From: Mycoavidus sp. B2-EB
GTDB lineage: Bacteria; Pseudomonadota; Gammaproteobacteria; Burkholderiales; Burkholderiaceae
DNA length: 64,000 bases
Assembly (NCBI RefSeq): GCF_014218255.1
Contig: NZ_AP021872.1
Coordinates: 558,001 to 622,000 of the forward strand
Direction of reading: 5' to 3'
A model generated the notes under the pieces. The model searched no databases and was not told the origin of the DNA. It saw nothing but the letters and a program-made list of their open reading frames with translations. Below, in pieces: positions 59,045-64,000 of the stretch; position 1 is the stretch's first letter, and each line of letters starts with the position of its first letter. The position numbers and the translations under genes are program-made.

Positions 59045-60190
59045 TTAGAATTTCATCCGTAGGCCGGTCGTGATTACCATTTGTCGGTTGGTTGTGGAGA
59101 ATTCAAAACCATGGATTTTGGTCAGGCTGGCTGGACTATTGCGTACTTGGGATTGCTGAGCAATGGCTGAAATAAAAACATTTGTGCGTTTTGATAGCTC
59201 ATAGCTACTCAGTAAGCTGACTTGATGCCACTTTGCTTTGCGATTGTTGGACTCTTGCTCGAAAGAGAACTCGCCGGTGGTCAATGTATATGCACCATTT
59301 ACGCTCCAGGCCGGTGTTAGGCGGTAACGTGCATTGAGTTCATAGTTATTCAAGTCAACGGAATGCCCGGCATCTGTAATCTGTAATTTTTCAGGCACAT
59401 GTTTTGGCAATTGCGGGCGGTTGAATTTCGCCTGCGTATATACGAAACCTAGGGTTGTGCGGCCAAGCGTATAATTTGTCCCAGCCCCCCATATGCGTTG
59501 GCGGTCAGCTTCGAAAGAGACCTCTTCGTTCATCTGTGCGCCGGTATTATTCGCGCCAGGGTTGTTAGCCTGTAAATACGCCACTGCGGCGCTAAACGGA
59601 CCATAGGAATAAGCGGCACCGAGGCTGTAATCACGGTTATTGGCGAACTGGCCTGCTTCATTCGAAAAAGCATACAGACCGCCAAACGTAAAGCCATTGT
59701 AGTTGATACTTGAGAATTTGATCGAGTTGTTTACGCTGAATGAGCCGTTCACATTATCGTTATCGAAGGGATGGGAGAATTGTCCTCCGCCTAGACTGCT
59801 CCCTGCCAAGCTAAAGGACGCCAGGTAATCCGTGATAGCGTCATATTGGCGCCCCACTGTGAGGGTGCCCATTGTGACATCAGACAAGCCCATAAAGGCC
59901 TGGCGGTCAAAACCCACTTCTTTTAGTGGGAAGCGGCCAGTATTAATTTTAAAGCCACTTTCTAGCAGAAAAAGTGCTTGTGTGCCTGCGCCTAAATCTT
60001 CTATGCCGCGCAGACCCCAGTAGTTACTACCGGCGCCCCCAGTGCCGACTTGCCAGTTTGGGTGGCCAGTTTGGTTATTCGTATACATAAGCGCAGCGCC
60101 CAATGAGCCATAAAGCGTCAAACTGCTTTGCGCATAAACCGGAGCGCTGAATGTGCCCGTGAGCGCTATACTTAAAAGAACCCGTTTCAT
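59045..60190 (-). CDS. Outer-membrane porin, Gram-negative trimeric type
   Basis: From the ATG ending at 60190 the protein is 381 aa. A signal peptide ends near VYAQ (residue 20), followed by SSLTLYGSLGAALMY, the common Burkholderia porin opening. Alternating hydrophobic beta-strands run to the end (Phe as last residue, MKF). GGGGG precedes the start on the minus strand. It forms a diffusion channel; selectivity cannot be told. A start 20 residues upstream is less likely. Confidence 0.94.
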   Translation of the reverse strand: MKRVLLSIALTGTFSAPVYAQSSLTLYGSLGAALMYTNNQTGHPNWQVGTGGAGSNYWGLRGIEDLGAGTQALFLLESGFKINTGRFPLKEVGFDRQAFMGLSDVTMGTLTVGRQYDAITDYLASFSLAGSSLGGGQFSHPFDNDNVNGSFSVNNSIKFSSINYNGFTFGGLYAFSNEAGQFANNRDYSLGAAYSYGPFSAAVAYLQANNPGANNTGAQMNEEVSFEADRQRIWGAGTNYTLGRTTLGFVYTQAKFNRPQLPKHVPEKLQITDAGHSVDLNNYELNARYRLTPAWSVNGAYTLTTGEFSFEQESNNRKAKWHQVSLLSSYELSKRTNVFISAIAQQSQVRNSPASLTKIHGFEFSTTNRQMVITTGLRMKF

Positions 60191-60230
60191 TTCTGTACCC
60201 CCGTATAGAGATTGGTCGAATCTTTTAGTA

Positions 60231-60270
60231 AAAATAAAAAAGCCGCACAAGCATTAGGCTTGTGCGGCTT
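60231..60270 (-). terminator. Rho-independent terminator after the BAX-inhibitor-like gene
   Basis: A perfect 13-bp stem, AAGCCGCACAAGC on both sides of a 5-base loop (60240-60252 with 60258-60270). On the minus strand it is followed by TTTTTATTTT. It lies between the gene at 60324 and the porin gene. Confidence 0.85.
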
Positions 60271-60323
60271 AGTCAGTTACGTTTTGTACCCCGCGCAACT
60301 TTATGTATTTGCTGAATGGGAAC

Positions 60324-61028
60324 TTAGTTTCTATTCCCACCAAATATGCCGAGCAGCATTAACAAATTCGCGAACACATTGTAGATATCTAGATAGATAG
60401 CTAAAGCAGCTCTAATGTAATTCGTTTCGCCGCCGTTCACGACACGCTGCACATCAAACAGCATATAGGCGGAGAAAATCACAGTCGCCATGACAGAAAC
60501 GGTGAGCATCAAAGCGGGTAGTTGAAGCCAAATATTGGCGACGGATGCTAGGATTAGCACAATCACGCCCATAAATAGCCATTTGCCAAGGCCGGAAAAA
60601 TCTCGTTTTGAAACCGTCGCAATTGACGCCATCATGGTAAAAATAACGCCTGTGCCGCCCAAAGCCAACATGATGAGCGATGCGCCATTTGAAAAACCCA
60701 ACACAAAACTTAATAGGCGCGCAAGCATCAAGCCCATAAAAAAGGTAAAGCCAAGCAGCAAAGCAACGCCGACGCTACTATTTTTAAACCGTTCAATTGC
60801 AAACATAAAGCCAAATGCAATCGCTATGAAAAGGATAAAGCTAAAGCCCGGGCTGGTTGCTTTTAACAGTGAAAAGCCCGTGCTCACGCCAAGCCAAGCA
60901 CCAAGTACGCTGGGAATCATGGATAGCGCTAATAACCAGTAGGTATTGCGTAATACCCGGTTGCGGGTCGCAACTGGGGTGATGCTTCCGTTACGGCCGA
61001 AGCTATAAGTTTGAAAATCGTCCTTCAT
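60324..61028 (-). CDS. BAX inhibitor-1 / YccA family membrane protein
   Basis: From the ATG ending at 61028 the protein is 234 aa with about seven membrane helices. The family block NTYWLLALSMIPSVLGAWLG opens it; FMGLMLARLLSFVLGF and the C-terminal AALAIYLDIYNVFANLLMLLGIF, in parts, match the bacterial BI-1 family (YbhL/YccA), which includes an FtsH modulator and calcium-leak proteins. Seven residues upstream of this start are not conserved. Confidence 0.93.
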   Translation of the reverse strand: MKDDFQTYSFGRNGSITPVATRNRVLRNTYWLLALSMIPSVLGAWLGVSTGFSLLKATSPGFSFILFIAIAFGFMFAIERFKNSSVGVALLLGFTFFMGLMLARLLSFVLGFSNGASLIMLALGGTGVIFTMMASIATVSKRDFSGLGKWLFMGVIVLILASVANIWLQLPALMLTVSVMATVIFSAYMLFDVQRVVNGGETNYIRAALAIYLDIYNVFANLLMLLGIFGGNRN

Positions 61029-61587
61029 ACACTCTCTCCTAGATAACACGAGGACTTGGCAGTTACACCCGCCTATCTCTATATAAAACGAATGTAGTCC
61101 AAATAGAGCACTCGCACAAAGATTTATATAGCATATTTATAGCGCTCTGCATAGACTCCAGATTGATAGATGTTTTGCGTTTGGCCTTTTGGCTAGGTGG
61201 CAGGGGCATTTTTGCCAATTTATAATGTTGAATATCTTTTATGCAAAAAATCATGAAATAGGGTTTCCGAGAGAGCGGAGATTCAATTTCCACGGTATAT
61301 CACCTGTATCTTCGCACCTAGCTACATGCTAAAATATTGGGCTGGTTTTAAAAAATGCCGGCCAGTCTTAAGCTAGCTCATGAGGGATTTTAGCGAAGTC
61401 ATACTGCTTATGGGGCTGGTTTTTATTGGTTGGCGTATAAAAGTTTTCTTTTTTAGACGGCGAAGTAGAGTGAGGGTTGCTTATTTGCTTAAAAAGAAAG
61501 GACGCTATCGGGTCGTCCCGCGCAACAAAAGCTCGCTGGGGCGGTTAAATTAACATCGATGAATTATTATATAGAGTGGAGTTTTTC
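61029..61587. other. Gene-poor gap before ndk
   Basis: 559 bases between the divergent BI-1-like gene and ndk. They contain an open minus-strand frame (61063-61293) without family resemblance and the small forward frame at 61380-61553 listed separately. Otherwise AT-rich promoter-like sequence; ndk has GGAG close before its start. Confidence 0.5.
61380..61553 (+). CDS. Possible small membrane protein, 57 aa
   Basis: An open frame of 57 codons. It encodes a short hydrophobic segment ([14 protein letters not shown], about residues 7-20) followed by a very basic tail ([18 protein letters not shown]). This is the layout of many small inner-membrane proteins. There is no strong ribosome site. It lies in the gap before ndk. 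Existence not established. Confidence 0.25.
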   Translation: MRDFSEVILLMGLVFIGWRIKVFFFRRRSRVRVAYLLKKKGRYRVVPRNKSSLGRLN

Positions 61588-62013
61588 ATGGCGCTTGAAC
61601 GCACCTTGTCAATTATTAAGCCGGATGCCGTCGCCAAGGATGTGATTGGTCAGATTTATAGTCGTTTTGAAAATGCAGGGCTGAAAATTATCGCAGCTCG
61701 GATGGCGCATTTGTCACGTGAGCAAGCAGAGCAATTTTATAGCGTGCATAAAGAGCGTCCATTTTTTAAAGCGCTGGTTGACTTCATGGTATCGGGGCCA
61801 ATTATGATTCAGGTGCTTGAAGGTGAAAACGCAATCGCCAAAAACCGTGATTTAATGGGCGCGACTGATCCGCAAAAAGCAGATAAAGGCACCATCCGCG
61901 CAGATTTTGCCGATAGCATTGATGCAAATGCTGTGCATGGTTCTGATGGCTCAGATACCGCGCGCGCAGAAATCGGTTTTTTCTTCCCGGGCATCAATCT
62001 TCATTCCCGTTAA
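61588..62013 (+). CDS. ndk: Nucleoside diphosphate kinase
   Basis: Ndk balances nucleoside triphosphate pools through a phospho-histidine. From the ATG at 61588 the protein is 141 aa, beginning [15 protein letters not shown]. The catalytic histidine is in [14 protein letters not shown] (about residues 112-125). An earlier in-frame GTG would add four residues; GGAG lies 6 bases before the chosen ATG. It heads ndk-rlmN-pilW-rodZ. Confidence 0.97.
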   Translation: MALERTLSIIKPDAVAKDVIGQIYSRFENAGLKIIAARMAHLSREQAEQFYSVHKERPFFKALVDFMVSGPIMIQVLEGENAIAKNRDLMGATDPQKADKGTIRADFADSIDANAVHGSDGSDTARAEIGFFFPGINLHSR

Positions 62014-62032
62014 ATTGATAGGCCGCTAAGAA

Positions 62033-63217
62033 ATGGCAACCGCCGAAACCGTCAACTTGCTTGATTTCGATGGGCCTGAGCTGGGCGCTTATTGCGCTAA
62101 CCGCTTAGGCGAGAAGCCATTTCGCGCCAAGCAATTACAGCGCTGGATTCACCAATATGGGGTCGCGGATTTCGACCAGATGACGGACCTGGCGAAATCA
62201 TTGCGTGACAAACTTAAAGCGCATGCGGTCATTCAGCCCCCTCAAATTCTCAGTGATCATTTATCAACCGATGGTGTGCGTAAATGGTTAATTGATGTGG
62301 GAAATGGCAATGCGGTCGAGACCGTGTTCATTCCCGAGACGGCGCGTGGCACCCTGTGCATTTCATCTCAAGCCGGCTGTGCGGTGAACTGTCGCTTTTG
62401 CTCAACGGGTAAGCAGGGTTTTAACCGGAATTTAAGCACCAGCGAAATTATTGGTCAGCTCTGGCTCGCGGAATTTGCATTGCGTAATGCTCTGCCGCCA
62501 GATCAGCGCAACGCGGGTCGTGCCGACCGTGTCATTACGAATGTGGTGATGATGGGTATGGGCGAGCCGTTGCTTAATTTTAATCCAGTCGTCAGCGCCA
62601 TGCGTTTGATGCTTGACGACAATGCTTATGGGCTTTCGCGCCGGCGCGTGACTTTGTCGACTTCCGGCGTGGTGCCGATGATGGATCGGCTGGCGGCGGA
62701 ACTGCCGGTTGCGCTCGCGGTCTCGTTACATGCGCCTAATGATAAATTGCGCGATGAACTGGTGCCGCTGAATAAAAAATATCCGTTGCGCGAACTCATC
62801 AGCGCATGTCAGCGTTATTTGAAAACCGCCCCACGCGATTTCATTACATTTGAATATTGCATGCTGGATGGGGTCAATGATGAAGTGGCTCATGCGCATG
62901 AGCTGGTTGCACTGGTGCGTGATGTGCATTGTAAATTCAACTTAATTCCTTTTAACCCGTTCCCAGAATCCGGGTTAAAGCGTTCCAGTGCTGAGCGGAT
63001 TAAACGCTTTGCGCAAGTTTTATTGGCGGCAGGCATTGTTACCACCGTCCGTAAAACGCGTGGCGACGATATTGATGCGGCCTGCGGTCAGCTCGCGGGC
63101 GATGTCGTTGATCGCACGCGCCTAGCGGAGCGCAGTCAAGGCCAGAAAGCTAAAGACATGGCGCAGGCTACAACTCAGCAGAGCGGGCGGACCATGATCG
63201 AAATTTATCCGACATAA
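62033..63217 (+). CDS. rlmN: Dual-specificity 23S rRNA/tRNA adenine-C2 methyltransferase RlmN
   Basis: RlmN methylates A2503 of 23S rRNA and A37 of some tRNAs, using radical SAM chemistry. The protein is 394 aa. The cluster motif is CAVNCRFC (about residues 118-125). GMGEPLLNF (about 178-186) is the SAM-binding GGE-like region, and the methylated cysteine is expected in the late [15 protein letters not shown]. It overlaps the next gene by one base. Confidence 0.96.
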   Translation: MATAETVNLLDFDGPELGAYCANRLGEKPFRAKQLQRWIHQYGVADFDQMTDLAKSLRDKLKAHAVIQPPQILSDHLSTDGVRKWLIDVGNGNAVETVFIPETARGTLCISSQAGCAVNCRFCSTGKQGFNRNLSTSEIIGQLWLAEFALRNALPPDQRNAGRADRVITNVVMMGMGEPLLNFNPVVSAMRLMLDDNAYGLSRRRVTLSTSGVVPMMDRLAAELPVALAVSLHAPNDKLRDELVPLNKKYPLRELISACQRYLKTAPRDFITFEYCMLDGVNDEVAHAHELVALVRDVHCKFNLIPFNPFPESGLKRSSAERIKRFAQVLLAAGIVTTVRKTRGDDIDAACGQLAGDVVDRTRLAERSQGQKAKDMAQATTQQSGRTMIEIYPT

Positions 63218-63609
63218 TGCTGAGAGGTTTCTTTTTTATCTGCGCGGTAGGTTTTTTAACTGGAGCTTGTTCGACACCATCATCGATGGCAGTGAATCAG
63301 CCGGCTCAGCAAGCTGCCCTGCATTACCGAGCGGACTTACACGCGGAACTTGCGCTGGCTTATCTGGACAAAGAACAATTTGAGGTGGCGCGCCGTGAAG
63401 CGGCTTTGGCGCTCCAACTCATGCCTGATCATCGCGCTGCGCTACACGCGTTAGCGTTGCTTGAGCATGTGGTTGGCAATGCACCAGCAGCTGATCAATA
63501 TTTTCAGCGGGCGTTAGTGCTCAAGGGCGCTAAAGATGACACGTCATTACGATTAAATTATGCGAGATTTTTGGATGAGCAAGCAAGACGAGCAGACTTT
63601 GAAGACTGA
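63217..63609 (+). CDS. pilW: PilW/PilF-like TPR lipoprotein
   Basis: This 130-aa protein has a lipoprotein signal with GACS (cysteine at residue 18) and two TPR-like repeats (HAELALAYLDKEQFEVARREAALAL and the block around ALLEHVVGNAPAADQYFQRAL). It resembles PilF/PilW, the outer-membrane pilotin for type IV pilus secretin assembly, but is half the usual length of about 250 aa. Its frame runs past 63575 into the start of the next gene, so it looks shortened relative to the family, perhaps by a frameshift or truncation. The position after rlmN supports the identity. Confidence 0.75.
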   Translation: MLRGFFFICAVGFLTGACSTPSSMAVNQPAQQAALHYRADLHAELALAYLDKEQFEVARREAALALQLMPDHRAALHALALLEHVVGNAPAADQYFQRALVLKGAKDDTSLRLNYARFLDEQARRADFED

Positions 63610-64000
63610 AAGCCCGGCTACCCCGGTAGCGGCGAAAAGTGCGGCATGGGCTGCCGATGATGGTTCTGCGCGGGTTGCCGGTGAGCAGCTGGCTCAATTA
63701 CGTGAAGCTAACGGTTGGCTGATTGAAGAGGTTGCGGCCCGGCTTAAAGTGTCGGTTGCCAAAGTGCGTGCGCTTGAAGCCGGTGAACTGGAGCATTTGC
63801 CAGAAGTGACTTTTGCGATTGGCATTATGCGTAGTTATGCAAAAATTCTCGGTACTGATCCACAGCCTTTAGTCGATGCCTTGCGTCGTGCTAGCGCGCA
63901 AGATTCTCCCAATCTTACGACGTTAAGCGGGCGTGGGCGGATGCCGCAGCAAAAGCTCAGTACTCTGAGGTCTTGGCAAACTAAGCGCAAAGGTTATCTA
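63575..64000 (+). CDS. RodZ-like helix-turn-helix protein, partial
   Basis: The frame starts at the ATG at 63575 and is open to the end of the window (142 codons). After a charged N-terminus it has the RodZ/XRE-type domain: GEQLAQLREANGWLIEEVAA, then RLKVSVAKVRALEAGEL and LPEVTFAIGIMRSYAKIL (about residues 39-95). RodZ links MreB to the cell wall machinery, with a later membrane helix and periplasmic domain that would lie outside this window. It overlaps the end of the PilW-like gene by 35 bases. In relatives, ispG follows. Confidence 0.85.
   Translation, partial: MSKQDEQTLKTESPATPVAAKSAAWAADDGSARVAGEQLAQLREANGWLIEEVAARLKVSVAKVRALEAGELEHLPEVTFAIGIMRSYAKILGTDPQPLVDALRRASAQDSPNLTTLSGRGRMPQQKLSTLRSWQTKRKGYL

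Noticed and set aside
61063-61293. Minus-strand frame of 76 codons upstream of the BI-1-like gene
   Set aside because: No start signals or recognisable motifs.

Overview
The window looks like a chromosome segment of a betaproteobacterium of the family Burkholderiaceae. The order lepA-lepB-rnc-era-recO-pdxJ-acpS-nagZ, efp beside earP, rpsF-priB-rpsR-rplI, lolB-ispE-tRNA-Gln-prs-rplY-pth and ndk-rlmN-pilW-rodZ are arrangements I associate with Burkholderia and relatives. The modest GC content by eye, decayed gene remnants, eukaryote-like repeat proteins and possible type III regulatory boxes suggest a host-associated lineage such as the fungal endosymbionts Mycoavidus or Glomeribacter. That placement is inference.

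Layout: 66-7574 is a forward housekeeping operon (translation GTPase LepA, signal peptidase, RNase III, Era, RecO, PdxJ, AcpS, NagZ). 7620-9442 (reverse) holds EF-P and its arginine rhamnosyltransferase EarP. 9525-14967 carries a decayed tandem duplication of an earP-lipoprotein-uvrC unit: two diverged lipoprotein genes remain, with a broken uvrC copy and a broken earP copy between them. 15042-20472 has pgsA, an ABC-F ATPase, the rpsF operon and dnaB. 20619-24201 has a phosphate transporter pair and minCDE. 24627-28687 (reverse) is iron-centred: bfd-tonB-exbB-exbD under a Fur box, plus murI and bacterioferritin. 28700-39417 is accessory: a UPF0114 protein, a WD40/pentapeptide protein, a solute-binding protein with a LysR regulator, sodC, fbp, and a polyamine-type ABC transporter with a fused permease.

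The most unusual part is 39912-45184. Three sites match the hrpII box (TTCG-N16-TTCG) used by HrpB-type activators of type III secretion genes. Each lies 73-93 bases upstream of a start codon and points toward it. They precede a 117-aa unknown protein, a translationally coupled pair (LuxI/FeeM-like N-acyltransferase plus haem-oxygenase-like diiron oxidase) and a 1032-aa unknown protein. My reading is a virulence/symbiosis regulon that combines candidate effectors with a small-molecule pathway.

45210-64000 returns to mostly core genes: ridA-like, an EamA transporter, htpG, ubiC, a DNA glycosylase, mutY, mutM, lolB, ispE, prs, rplY with an unusual multi-hairpin leader, pth, a porin, a BAX-inhibitor-like protein, ndk, rlmN, a PilW-like lipoprotein and the start of a RodZ-like gene cut by the window edge. 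Three tRNAs are present (Leu-CAG, Ser-GGA, Gln-TTG). I saw no rRNA, CRISPR array, intact insertion sequence or phage.
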